This document shows positions 52,570 through 61,140 of a stretch of 64,000 bases of DNA, one piece after another (position 1 is the first letter of the stretch; every line of letters begins with the position of its first letter). A program made the position numbers and the translations under genes. This DNA comes from Candidatus Melainabacteria bacterium (GTDB lineage: Bacteria; Cyanobacteriota; Vampirovibrionia; Vampirovibrionales; Vampirovibrionaceae): assembly GCA_902168245.1 (NCBI GenBank), contig CABHPA010000048.1, positions 18,696 to 82,695 of the forward strand, read 5' to 3'. The notes under the pieces were generated by a model. That model searched no databases. It was not told where the DNA came from and saw only the letters and a program-made list of their open reading frames with translations.

Positions 52570-54030
52570 TTATAATGCCCCGGGTTCTATCTCAAGGCGC
52601 TCCTGGCCCTGTTCAGGACGAAGCGGAAAGTTGTCGCCTTTGCGTCGGGCCAGCGCAAAATACGGCGGTATGCCTAGCAGCACAATAATCAGGCTGATTC
52701 CGGCGGAAATGGGCCTTAAATAAAGCAGGCTCCCCATAATCCAAACGCAAAGCAGACAGTACGCCAGCGGTAAAAGGGGATAGCCGCCTACCCGGTAGAC
52801 TGGCCGCCGGTTTGGCTGGCGTTTTCTGAGGATAAACAGCCCGGCTACCGTCAGCCCGTAAAACAGCAGGGAGGCGAACACCATGTAGTCCAGCAGATCC
52901 GAAAATGCCCGGCTCAACACCAGAAAGACCGACCAGCCCGCTTGCAGCCAGAGGGCGGTTTCCGGCACGTTGGAACGTTCTCCCAGTTGGGCTGCGCGTT
53001 TGAAAAAATGGCCGTCCCTGGCCAATGCGTAAATGGCCCTGGAACCGCTTAAAATCATGCTGTTCACGCAGCCGAAGGCGGCGACCAGGATAATGGCGGT
53101 AATCAGCCGCTCCCCGAACGGTCCCATGGCGGAGTGCATCAGGGCTGCGCCCACTACCCCGTTTTTGGCCCCCATAATGGCGTTCAGGGATAAACCGGCT
53201 AGATAAACGCCATTGACCAGCAGATAGAGCACGGTAGTCAGTCCCGCGCCTAAAATAAGCGCCAGGGGTAAATTCTTCACCGGGTTTTTAATTTCCGCGG
53301 CGATGAAGGTCACGTTGTTCCAGCCGTCCAGGGCAAACAGCGGGCCGACCAGGGCGATGCCCAAGGTGCAGAACAAGGGTACATCCCAGTTTGCCAGCCA
53401 CGGCAGAGGGTGCATATTGTTTATAAACGTGGCGGAATTCAGGCTAAATACCGTCCCGGCCACGATAATCAGCACCAAGGCCAGCCAGTTGGTGATGGTT
53501 ACCACGTTTTGGATGCGGGCCACGATTTTGACGCCCAGGATGTTGATAGCGGTAAGCGCCAGGATTAGCGCAGTAGCCAGCAGCTTTTGGCTGGACAGGC
53601 TGGATAGAAAGATGGGGCCGACCTGGATTTGCACCGTGCCGATTGCGGGCAGCAGGATGGTGGCGAACTTTGCGAAGCCTAGGGCCACTGCGGCGATAGA
53701 ACCGGACTTGATGACAAAGGAAAGCGTCCAGCCGTACAAAAAGGCTGGGAGGTCTCCCCAGGCGTTTTTAATGTAGGTGTATTGCCCGCCCACTTCCGGG
53801 CAACCGGCGGCCAGCTCGGCAAAGGCCAAGGAGCCGATGATGGTCATGATGCCGGAAATAAGCCATGCCAGCAGCAAGAGGCTGCCGGACTGCAACTCCG
53901 TGGCCGCCTGGGAAGAGACAATGAAGATTCCGGAACCGATCATGGCGCAAACCACAATGCCTACTGCGTCAAACAAGGTGAGCGTCCGTTGGAGGTGGGG
54001 GGAGGCCGGTTTAACCGTTGGGGTGTCCAA
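52570..54030 (-). CDS. APC-superfamily amino-acid permease
   Basis: 486 residues from a TTG start with AAGGA nine bases upstream. 12 membrane helices; helix 1 has VGIVVCAMIGSGIFIVSS, the substrate-binding G-S-G-I-F motif, and helix 6 is in the LFALDGWNNVTFIAAEIKNP region. This pattern is that of the LAT/SteT branch (amino-acid exchangers). Inner-membrane transport of neutral amino acids is likely. A hairpin near 52546-52570 past the stop may help end transcription. Confidence 0.85.
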   Translation of the reverse strand: MDTPTVKPASPHLQRTLTLFDAVGIVVCAMIGSGIFIVSSQAATELQSGSLLLLAWLISGIMTIIGSLAFAELAAGCPEVGGQYTYIKNAWGDLPAFLYGWTLSFVIKSGSIAAVALGFAKFATILLPAIGTVQIQVGPIFLSSLSSQKLLATALILALTAINILGVKIVARIQNVVTITNWLALVLIIVAGTVFSLNSATFINNMHPLPWLANWDVPLFCTLGIALVGPLFALDGWNNVTFIAAEIKNPVKNLPLALILGAGLTTVLYLLVNGVYLAGLSLNAIMGAKNGVVGAALMHSAMGPFGERLITAIILVAAFGCVNSMILSGSRAIYALARDGHFFKRAAQLGERSNVPETALWLQAGWSVFLVLSRAFSDLLDYMVFASLLFYGLTVAGLFILRKRQPNRRPVYRVGGYPLLPLAYCLLCVWIMGSLLYLRPISAGISLIIVLLGIPPYFALARRKGDNFPLRPEQGQERLEIEPGAL

Positions 54031-54091
54031 TGTGGGATGTCCTTATATGGGTTGCATGGTTTGCGTGTCGGGCTGACTTGTCAACGGGCCT

Positions 54092-54808
54092 CTATCGGTA
54101 AACAGACATCGCTTGTCGAAAGGGGCTGTATCGATAATACGGCATTGTCGGTGTGGGCTGCAACGGCGCGGGCATCCTGGCTTGGGAGGCCATGGCGGAT
54201 ATTGCGGCGGGAGCCGGATTTGGCAAGTTGGCCGTTGGGTTTTGGCTAGGCGGGCTGGCGGTTGCCATGTTCACTTTTTGGGCGAGGGATCGATTCTGGA
54301 AATAGGAGGCGATTTTGTTGCTGATAAGAGGGGTGGTGATGTTAAAGGCGATAATGGTGCCAATGGTTCCGGCCACCACGCTGACCCCTTTTTTAAAGCC
54401 GCCCAGCTTTTCAATCCAGGCTCTGTCGCCCTTGAGCGCTGTTTTAAGAAAGTCGGCATCCGCCTTCAGGATTTTCCGAATGGCGTCTGGATTACGCCAT
54501 TGAGGCGGTAGCTCGCCCGGAAGCAGTTTGGCTTTGTCTACCAGCCTTTCCCCGGTCTTTTCAAAGTGATCGGCCAGCAGGTACATAATTGCCAGGCTGA
54601 TGCCGCCTGCGGTCAGCTCCTGCTTGATGATAAAACTCTTTTCCTTGGGGGGGAGCTTCTTGTTGGCCGCAAACGTACCCACTTCCGCCGCCAGGGAGCA
54701 GGCCCAGATAATCAGCGTGGTCCATTTCAGCAGGCTGGCATGGTGCTGGATGTCGTACTCGGCCAGCTTGGCGATTTTTTGCTTCCATAGGGATTGTTGC
54801 GCGTTCAT
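54092..54808 (-). CDS. Uncharacterised membrane protein, second gene of a coupled pair
   Basis: 238 residues. Hydrophobic stretches at about 28-45 (WTTLIIWACSLAAEVGTFA), 70-85 (GGISLAIMYLLA) and 140-165 (VSVVAGTIGTIIAFNITTPLI). Basic spacer with LPPQWRNPDAIRKILKADAD. From 180 the tail is Ser/Pro/Ala/Met rich and extended (PPSQNPTANLPNPAPAA), ending YRYSPFRQAMSVYR. Its ATG overlaps the stop of the upstream gene (ATGA), so translation is coupled. No known family. Confidence 0.68.
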   Translation of the reverse strand: MNAQQSLWKQKIAKLAEYDIQHHASLLKWTTLIIWACSLAAEVGTFAANKKLPPKEKSFIIKQELTAGGISLAIMYLLADHFEKTGERLVDKAKLLPGELPPQWRNPDAIRKILKADADFLKTALKGDRAWIEKLGGFKKGVSVVAGTIGTIIAFNITTPLISNKIASYFQNRSLAQKVNMATASPPSQNPTANLPNPAPAAISAMASQARMPAPLQPTPTMPYYRYSPFRQAMSVYR

Positions 54809-55236
54809 TTGCGTTGCCCCGGAAAGAGTTTATCCAGCGTGAAGTTCAGGCCGGAATTGATCAGCGGGATATCCAGCGTGAATGTGGTCAGCACGGTGGC
54901 TAAAAAGGACGTGACAGTGGCCACGCCGTTCGCGAAAGCCACGGCATCCAGGTTTTTGCTGAGCGGCTGGATAATGCCTTTTTTCACCATCCAAATCCCT
55001 AACTTTTCTGCGACGATACGGGTTAAAATGCCGTTAAAGACCGTAATGGCAACTTTTACGGCTGTTTTTGCCGCCGAGTACTTGCGGGTTTCCTTGTCCA
55101 CATCGCCGTTGTAATAATCGATGGCGGGGCGGGTCAGTAGCCCGGTTGAGCCAATCCATAGCCGGTGCACCGAACTGGACATGCTGCCGGTTTTCATGAT
55201 CTGCTGGGTTATTCTTGGCCCGACGGTAAAAGTCAT
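54805..55236 (-). CDS. Uncharacterised membrane protein, first gene of a coupled pair
   Basis: 143 residues; AAAGGA lies eight bases before the ATG. Contains TRPAIDYYNGDVDKETRKYS, then hydrophobic segments AVKVAITVFNGILTRIVAEKLGIWMV and ANGVATVTSFLATVLTTFTLDIPLI. No signal peptide. Overlaps the next gene by four bases. It shares the Asn-Gly/Lys style of the 42890 protein. A 14-base perfect hairpin stands just upstream of its ribosome site. Function unknown. Confidence 0.68.
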   Translation of the reverse strand: MTFTVGPRITQQIMKTGSMSSSVHRLWIGSTGLLTRPAIDYYNGDVDKETRKYSAAKTAVKVAITVFNGILTRIVAEKLGIWMVKKGIIQPLSKNLDAVAFANGVATVTSFLATVLTTFTLDIPLINSGLNFTLDKLFPGQRK

Positions 55237-55256
55237 TGAAAAATCCTTTGTATGCT

Positions 55257-55290
55257 AAAGACCCGCAGAAGGTGGGTTCTGCGGGTCTTT
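55257..55290 (-). other. Perfect 14-base hairpin directly upstream of a coupled gene pair
   Basis: AAAGACCCGCAGAA (55257-55270) and TTCTGCGGGTCTTT (55277-55290) enclose six bases. It lies 20 bases ahead of the ATG at 55236. It can act as a terminator in either direction with a weak T-run, or as a leader attenuator. Confidence 0.55.
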
Positions 55291-55691
55291 TGGAACTTGC
55301 TTTAATGCGATGGCTAGTGCGGCAATACCAGATAAGATGCAGAACCGGGATTCGGTTGCATACAACAAATCTGAATTGCAATAATGGAAGCCATAATAAA
55401 ATTTGATTGATCCTGAAGGTGCTAAGTGTATGGAAATACAAAACGACTCAAATAGTTATGCTTAATCCATATCGTAAAGTCAAGTTTGAAATTGGGAAAT
55501 GCTGAGAGTCAAAGCACTTCGGGTTTTAGCCTGCCCTTGTACAGAAGGTTAACAACAGATGGTGTAGCAGGGTGGCCATGTACTGCTTAAAAACAAAAAC
55601 CAAAGGCAGATTGCGTATTTTGTAGCCAAAAGACCCAAAACTGTCCGTAATACGGTAGAGGCTCTTTTTGATTGTTTTTAAATTTTTTACT
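55291..55691. other. AT-rich region without supported genes
   Basis: Base composition drops sharply in AT-rich direction relative to both flanks. A 70-codon minus-strand frame (55526-55738) contains SLYRITDSFGSFGYKIRNLP but lacks a ribosome site and overlaps the cheY remnant, so it is not called. Confidence 0.3.
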
Positions 55692-55816
55692 TTATGGCTT
55701 AAGCATGTCCTCTGCTTGTGAAACGTTTTCACTGTCAATATTCATGTTGAGAGTGTCCTGATAATAACCTTTCTCATAATTGTCAAATCATCTACAACAA
55801 CAACTTTCATTGCCAT
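55692..55816 (-). pseudogene. Decayed CheY-like response-regulator receiver domain
   Basis: AAGGA precedes ATG 55816. The frame reads MAMKVVVVDDLTIMRKVIIR and ends TLST at TGA (55744-55742). The next frame, from ATG 55745, continues with MNIDSENVSQAEDMLKP and a TAA. Together they give the first 40 or so residues of a receiver domain (VVVVDD-x-x-x-M-R, then the SQAED strand). The phospho-acceptor and later part are gone, so it is a remnant with a frameshift and truncation, in the AT-rich island. Confidence 0.6.
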
Positions 55817-55834
55817 GTTGAATTCCTTTTCAAC

Positions 55835-55975
55835 TTAATTGGTTACGAAAGTAACTTGGAAGATAAATTCCTTACCCTCCACGTCGAATACAATATGCAG
55901 ATAATGGTTGAATTTTGCTCTGCCTGAACCTAGTGGCCTTTTCCTATAATACTTGCTTGGCAGTAGCCAATGTTC
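55835..55975 (-). pseudogene. Open frame without start upstream of the cheY remnant
   Basis: About 46 codons (EHWLLPSKYYRKRPLGSGR..., ending EFIFQVTFVTN) run to TAA just 18 bases before the cheY remnant start. No ATG or GTG with a ribosome site is seen, so it is at most the tail of another decayed gene of the same operon. I cannot name the family. The remaining bases to 56180 hold nothing recognised. Confidence 0.2.
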
Positions 55976-56180
55976 TTACTTTCTTGGGGTCTTGTGCAAT
56001 TGTAATTTGATGAGTAATTGATATTAAGTATTCGAACTCAGTTTATTCAATACAACGAAACGAATTGGGCTTAATTCCCTATTTCCCCACTTGGGTAATA
56101 TAAATTATTTATATCGTATGAGAAATTGAAGCAGAACTCAATCATATGTAGTTAGAAGTAATCATAGAGGGGATTTTGCT

Positions 56181-56573
56181 ATGTCATCAGTTGCTGCAAC
56201 CGCTGTTGGTATTTTTACGGGAAACTGTGGTGAAAATTCTTCAGCCACTTCGGACACGGGGTTACAGGTCAATCAAGCTGTCCAGTTGAATGGGAATACG
56301 GATTTAAGCTCATGTATACAGGCAAATGGTGGTGCCTGCGTATATGGCATTACTTTAACGGGTTCTCCCGGCATCTACGACTATGTACTCAATGTTGATG
56401 CACAAGGCCCATCAGGTTTTGGTTCCGGCAGTATGTATTTAGCTTTTACGGATCAAACGGGCGATACCTACAAGCTATCCATATACAGTAGCACCCGTTC
56501 TACGCACACAGTACGATATAACAGCGAAAAACCAGCCATTTTCAAAATTCAATGGAGTAACACTTCCATCTGA
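56181..56573 (+). CDS. Uncharacterised 130-residue beta-rich protein
   Basis: GAGGGGA lies eight bases before the ATG. The sequence is Ser/Gly/Thr/Asn rich with few charges: NGGACVYGITLTGSPGIYDY, FGSGSMYLAFTDQTGDTY, TRSTHTVRYNSEKPAIFKIQ. Alternating hydrophobic/polar residues point to an all-beta fold. No classical signal peptide; Cys in GNCGEN, SSCIQ and GACVY might pair. It lies in the AT-rich island and has a very strong terminator, so it may be a recent acquisition. Family not recognised. Confidence 0.6.
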   Translation: MSSVAATAVGIFTGNCGENSSATSDTGLQVNQAVQLNGNTDLSSCIQANGGACVYGITLTGSPGIYDYVLNVDAQGPSGFGSGSMYLAFTDQTGDTYKLSIYSSTRSTHTVRYNSEKPAIFKIQWSNTSI

Positions 56574-56624
56574 TAGTATTTTCTGACAAGGTTGATAGAG
56601 CATCTTACTTGCAGATATAACCAA

Positions 56625-56663
56625 AAAGACAGAGAGTCCCTGCAATAGGGACTCTCTGTCTTT
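56625..56663. terminator. Bidirectional terminator, 17-base perfect stem
   Basis: AAAGACAGAGAGTCCCT (56625-56641) and AGGGACTCTCTGTCTTT (56647-56663) with a five-base loop and A/T flanks. It separates the converging 56181 gene and efflux operon. Confidence 0.9.
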
Positions 56664-56681
56664 CAAAGTATGAGAAAAGAA

Positions 56682-57869
56682 TTATTTCGTATTGGCGACC
56701 AGGTGCGAGGATAACTTGGCGCCTTCCCTGTATTCATCCGACCCTTTCAGGATAAGCTGATCGCCGGGTTGCAGGGCGCCGAATATCTCAACGCGATCCT
56801 CGTCTGTAAATCCTTTCTGTACGTTTACCCATTCCACCTTTGCATCGCGTATTCTTTCCACAAATGTGCGTTCCGTGGTGGAGACAACGGAGGAAGTGGG
56901 AACCATGAAAGTACTGCCTTGGCGTTGCACGGGCCACTGAACCTCGGCGTACATGCCCGGCGACAGGGCTGCGTCCTGGTTGCTGACATCAATCTCAATG
57001 GTTTCGGTACGGTTCTTTTCATTGACAGCATATGCGGGACGGCTGATAACGCCCTGGAAGGCGCGAGCCGGGTAGGCGGACACCGTGAAGGGCACATGGC
57101 TGCCCAGTTTAATTCCGCCATAATAGCGTTCCGGTATGGAGACCAGAAGACGCAAATGCGAAATTTGCTGAATTTTGACGATGGGTTGATCCGCGCCTGC
57201 CCCCGAAGGCCCGACCAATGCGCCGGGGTGCAAATCCCGCTCGGTGATAATACCCTCGATCGGCGAGCGGATTTGCAAGTAACCTTTAATGTCCTGCAAT
57301 GAGTGGACATTGGCCAGGGTGGCCATGCGGGCGCCCTTCAGCGACTCGACATGGGCCGCTGCCGCCTGCACCGCCATTTTAGCGTTGGCCAGCTCATTTT
57401 CGGAAATGACGCCCTGCACTTTGGAAGCTTCATGCAAACGATCATAAACGCCTTTATTGGCCAGATACTTGGCTTGCGCCTCGGAATCAGCCGCTTCGGC
57501 CTCTTTCACCTTGGAAAGGGCTTCCGCGATTTTGGCTTCCAGTTCAGGCGCGACCAGGCTTGCCAGTAACTGCCCCTGGTGAACGTGCGAGCCTCTATCA
57601 ACATAGACCTGCTGGATAAAGCCTTCGACTTTAGGGTAAACATCCACCGTTTCATACGGCGACAATTCACCGGGAAACTTCAGTGATTTTGCAAAGGTGC
57701 TTTTTTGAAGGGAAAAGGCGTCCACTGGAATTGAAGCGGCGTCCGCCTGGGCTTCGGTTGGGGGCGGAGGATTGACATGGGTTTCCTCAGCTTTGGGGGA
57801 GGCGCAGCCAGACAGGGTCAAACCCAGAATCAGGCCAGCCGCAAGGGAGTAAGTGGTGAAATATCGCAT
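56682..57869 (-). CDS. RND efflux periplasmic adaptor (membrane fusion protein), lipoprotein
   Basis: 395 residues; AGGAG lies six bases before the ATG. Lipoprotein signal LTLSGC (Cys near residue 22), then a Pro-rich linker. Lipoyl/barrel-sandwich halves are GFIQQVYVDRGSHVHQGQLL and GYLQIRSPIEGIITERD around an alpha-helical hairpin (AKIAEALSKVKEAEAADSEA). Beta-barrel and membrane-proximal parts follow. It bridges the RND pump to the TolC-like channel. It is the last gene of the minus-strand order channel-pump-adaptor, 18 bases after the pump gene. Confidence 0.88.
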   Translation of the reverse strand: MRYFTTYSLAAGLILGLTLSGCASPKAEETHVNPPPPTEAQADAASIPVDAFSLQKSTFAKSLKFPGELSPYETVDVYPKVEGFIQQVYVDRGSHVHQGQLLASLVAPELEAKIAEALSKVKEAEAADSEAQAKYLANKGVYDRLHEASKVQGVISENELANAKMAVQAAAAHVESLKGARMATLANVHSLQDIKGYLQIRSPIEGIITERDLHPGALVGPSGAGADQPIVKIQQISHLRLLVSIPERYYGGIKLGSHVPFTVSAYPARAFQGVISRPAYAVNEKNRTETIEIDVSNQDAALSPGMYAEVQWPVQRQGSTFMVPTSSVVSTTERTFVERIRDAKVEWVNVQKGFTDEDRVEIFGALQPGDQLILKGSDEYREGAKLSSHLVANTK

Positions 57870-57887
57870 TGGTTAACTCCTAGAGCC

Positions 57888-60800
57888 TTAATTGTCAGAA
57901 GACGGTTCAGATCTGAAATGGCTACCTTCACGCAAATGTCTTTCGCAAGGGATGATTTCAGGAAGATTGTTCAAATGGGCATCAAAATGCGAGCTTTCCG
58001 GATCTTCAGGATCAAGCGAAGGGGAGGTGGTTGACGCCTTCTGCTGAACCAGCGCGAAGACCAGGGGCAAGATGATCAGCGTGGCCATTGTGGAGGCGAT
58101 AATACCGCCAATCACAGCGCGTCCCAAGGGCGCTGTCTGGCCGCCGCCTTCACCCAGCCCGGAGGCCATGGGGATCATCCCCACCGACATGGCAAGACTA
58201 GTCATCAAAATCGGGCGAAGGCGGGTTCTAGCGCCCTCAAGCGCTGCACCGGCGGCGGAACCCCATTGTTTCCGGTAGCCTTCAGCCATTGTCACCAGCA
58301 GGATGGCATTCGCCACCGCGACCCCCAGGGCCATAATCGCGCCCATCGCCGATTGAATGTTCAGCGTCGTGCCGGTCAGCGCCAGCATAATCACGACGCC
58401 GCATAACACTGCGGGCAACGTGGATACGACGACCAGCGCCAACCGGAAAGATTGGTAATTCGCCGCCAGTAACAGGAAAATGGTGCCAATCGCCAGAATT
58501 AAGCCACCTTTCAGTTCATCCAGGGTTTCCAGCATCAGTGAAAGCTGACCCCGAATGGTTACGTCCATGCCACGGGGGGGCTGACCCAGTGATTCGACCA
58601 GCTTTTGAATATCAGTGGCAGCGCTGCCCAGATCTTTATCTTGCAGGTTGGCGATTACGGAAACGAACCGTTTACTGTTCAGCCGGTCAATTTCTCCAAA
58701 ACTATGTCCGTAACTGACATTGGCCACATCCCCAATCGATGGCCTCCCGCTGGGATCATCGGTCGCCGGAATGGCTTTCAGGTCATCCATGGATTGCATC
58801 TGGCTTTGAGGCAGTTGCACCTGTACCTGATAAGCGGCCCCTTTTTCTTTATCCAGCCAGAAATTCTTCAGCACAAACCGGGTGGAGGACGTGGCGGCAA
58901 TGACGGACTGACTCAGTTTGTCCACCGTCAATCCCATCTGGCCCAGCAATTCCCGGTTCAAATGCACGTTCAGGGTTGGGTATTCAAAGGGCTGGCCGTC
59001 CTGCAAATCGCGCACATACTTCAACCTGGACAACTCGTTTTTCAGTTTCAGCGCAAACGCGTGATCCTGCTCCAGATCCTTACCGGCCACCGCGATTTCT
59101 ACTGGTGTGGTGGCGCCCTGGTTCATGACCTGGCTCACCAGATCCGCCGGTTCAAACGAGATTTGAGTGTCGGGCAGCTCTTTGGCAAACACGCTCCGCA
59201 ACCGTTCCTGCAAAGCCCCGGTTTTGATGGGCAGATCTTTTTTCAGGGCGACCGTCACCACCGCCTCCTGCGGGCCGCTGGTCCACAGGTAGACCGGCGC
59301 GGAAGCGAAGGCAGACGGCTGGGTTCCGACATAGGCCAGGGTAATATCCACGTTTTGGGGGCCGCCGACTTCCTGTTTGACTAAATCCAGCGCCTTCAGG
59401 GTTTGCCGCTCGGTTTCTTCCACGCGGGTGCCGGTTGCGGCTTTCAGCCTGAATTTAAACTGGTTGCCTTCAACCTTCGGAAAAAGCTCCGACCCTAGGC
59501 TGCCGCCCACCAGGGCCAGCAAGCCAAAGGCAATAATCAGGTAACCGGCTACCAGCGTTTTAGGGCGTTCCATCAAGCGTTCCATACCTTGTGAATACAG
59601 GTAGGTCAGGTAGGTCAGCGAGAATTTACCGGGCGCCTTCTTCTCCGTTTCAGGATGGTGAGAATGGTTATCGAGCAGCCAGATGGACATAACCGGCACC
59701 AAAGTCTGCGAAAGGACGTACGATGCGATCATGGCGAACCCGACCGCCATGGACAACGGCACAAACAGGGAGCGTGGCACGCCGGTCATAAAAAAAGAGG
59801 GAATAAACACGGCCAGTACGCAAATCATGGCCAGCAACAGCGGCAAGCCAATCTCCTTGGCGGAGTCATAAACCGCTCGCGCTTTGAATTTGCCTTGTGA
59901 CAGGTGCGTATGGATGTTCTCGATCGCGACGGTCGCCTCATCGACCAGAATGCCGATAGCCAGAGCTAAACCGCCCAGGGTCATGGTGTTGATGGTCTGG
60001 CCGGTCATCCAGAGGCCAATAATGGCGCAAAGCAGAGAGATGGGAATGGTGGCCACCACAATAATAGTGCTGCGCCAACACCGCAGGAACATTAACACCA
60101 TTAGCCCGGTTAAAATAGCCCCAATCACCCCCTCAGAGACCAGTTCAGTCAGGGCGTTGGCCACATAGCCTGATTGATCGAACTCATAGGACACATTCAC
60201 ATCCGGTGGAACCGCGCTGCGAAACTTGGGCAAGGCAGCCTTCACTTCCTGCACCACGTTCCAGGTAGAAGCGTCCGCGCGTTTGGTAACCGGGATGTAT
60301 ACCGAACGTTTTCCGTTCACCAGGGCGTAGCCCGCCAGAATATCGGTGCTGTCGGCAACCGTGCCGACATCCCGCAGAAATACCGTCGGGCCTGACCCGA
60401 CGCTCAGGGGGATATCGGCGAGTTCCTGCGGGTTGTCAACCAGCGTGTTCATGGGCGTTTGACGGTTTAACGTACCGATGCCGACATTACCGGATGGCGT
60501 AATTGTGTTGTTGGCGGCAATCGCGCGGATGACGTCATCCGGGGTCATATGATAGTCGCGGATTTTGGCAGGATCGACCGTAATCACAATCGTTCGCTGG
60601 TTTCCGCCAAACGGTGGCGGGGAAGAGACACCCGGCAAGGAAGCGAACATGGGGCGAACCCGGATGCTTGCGATATCCTGGATTTCACCCACGCTGCGGG
60701 TTTTACTGGAAAGCACCAATTCGCCCACGGGAATATTTCCGGCATCGAAACGGATGACCTGAGGAGGGACGGTTCCGGGCGGCATTGAGTTTTTCGCCCG

Positions 60801-61139
60801 GTTAATCGCCCCGATGACTTCCGCCATGGAGGCGGGCATATCGGTACCGGCGTAAAAACTCAGCTTGAACAGGGCTTCTCCCTGGATATTCTTGGTTTCA
60901 ATTGATTTAATCCCGCTCACGTAGAGAAACTGGTCTTCGTAAAACTTGGCGACATGTCCTTCCATCTGGGTGGGGTCCAGGCCACCGTACGGCTGGGAAA
61001 CGTAAATGACAGGAACGCCCAGGGAGGGAAAGATATCGATTGGCATTTTGGTCATGGCCATAATAGAGACCAGGACAATCGCCATAAGGGCGACCAGCAG
61101 GGTAATTGGTCTTCTTAGCGCAGTGATGACGAATTGCAT
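57888..61139 (-). CDS. RND family efflux pump (inner-membrane transporter)
   Basis: 1083 residues, full length for AcrB/CzcA/CusA relatives. Twelve helices with two large periplasmic loops. Helix 1 follows MQFVITALRRPITLLVALMA; helix 4 has LAIGILVDEATVAIENIHTH, where D-E takes the place of the D-D proton relay of HAE pumps; MPIDIFPSLGVPVIYVSQPY is typical. The C-terminal part has GGGQTAPLGRAVIGGIIAST. A Ser/Asp/His-rich tail of about 50 residues follows the last helix. Substrate (drug or metal) cannot be decided. Directly follows the TolC-like gene (stop and start 1 base apart). Confidence 0.9.
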   Translation of the reverse strand: MQFVITALRRPITLLVALMAIVLVSIMAMTKMPIDIFPSLGVPVIYVSQPYGGLDPTQMEGHVAKFYEDQFLYVSGIKSIETKNIQGEALFKLSFYAGTDMPASMAEVIGAINRAKNSMPPGTVPPQVIRFDAGNIPVGELVLSSKTRSVGEIQDIASIRVRPMFASLPGVSSPPPFGGNQRTIVITVDPAKIRDYHMTPDDVIRAIAANNTITPSGNVGIGTLNRQTPMNTLVDNPQELADIPLSVGSGPTVFLRDVGTVADSTDILAGYALVNGKRSVYIPVTKRADASTWNVVQEVKAALPKFRSAVPPDVNVSYEFDQSGYVANALTELVSEGVIGAILTGLMVLMFLRCWRSTIIVVATIPISLLCAIIGLWMTGQTINTMTLGGLALAIGILVDEATVAIENIHTHLSQGKFKARAVYDSAKEIGLPLLLAMICVLAVFIPSFFMTGVPRSLFVPLSMAVGFAMIASYVLSQTLVPVMSIWLLDNHSHHPETEKKAPGKFSLTYLTYLYSQGMERLMERPKTLVAGYLIIAFGLLALVGGSLGSELFPKVEGNQFKFRLKAATGTRVEETERQTLKALDLVKQEVGGPQNVDITLAYVGTQPSAFASAPVYLWTSGPQEAVVTVALKKDLPIKTGALQERLRSVFAKELPDTQISFEPADLVSQVMNQGATTPVEIAVAGKDLEQDHAFALKLKNELSRLKYVRDLQDGQPFEYPTLNVHLNRELLGQMGLTVDKLSQSVIAATSSTRFVLKNFWLDKEKGAAYQVQVQLPQSQMQSMDDLKAIPATDDPSGRPSIGDVANVSYGHSFGEIDRLNSKRFVSVIANLQDKDLGSAATDIQKLVESLGQPPRGMDVTIRGQLSLMLETLDELKGGLILAIGTIFLLLAANYQSFRLALVVVSTLPAVLCGVVIMLALTGTTLNIQSAMGAIMALGVAVANAILLVTMAEGYRKQWGSAAGAALEGARTRLRPILMTSLAMSVGMIPMASGLGEGGGQTAPLGRAVIGGIIASTMATLIILPLVFALVQQKASTTSPSLDPEDPESSHFDAHLNNLPEIIPCERHLREGSHFRSEPSSDN

Positions 61140-61140
61140 G

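Noticed and set aside
55526..55738. 70-codon minus-strand frame in the AT-rich island
   Set aside because: No ribosome site, overlaps the cheY remnant in another frame; left as unexplained sequence.
57888..61139. Assignment of the RND pump to a specific metal (CusA/CzcA) or drug family
   Set aside because: The helix-4 acidic pair is D-E and no diagnostic substrate motif could be fixed by eye.
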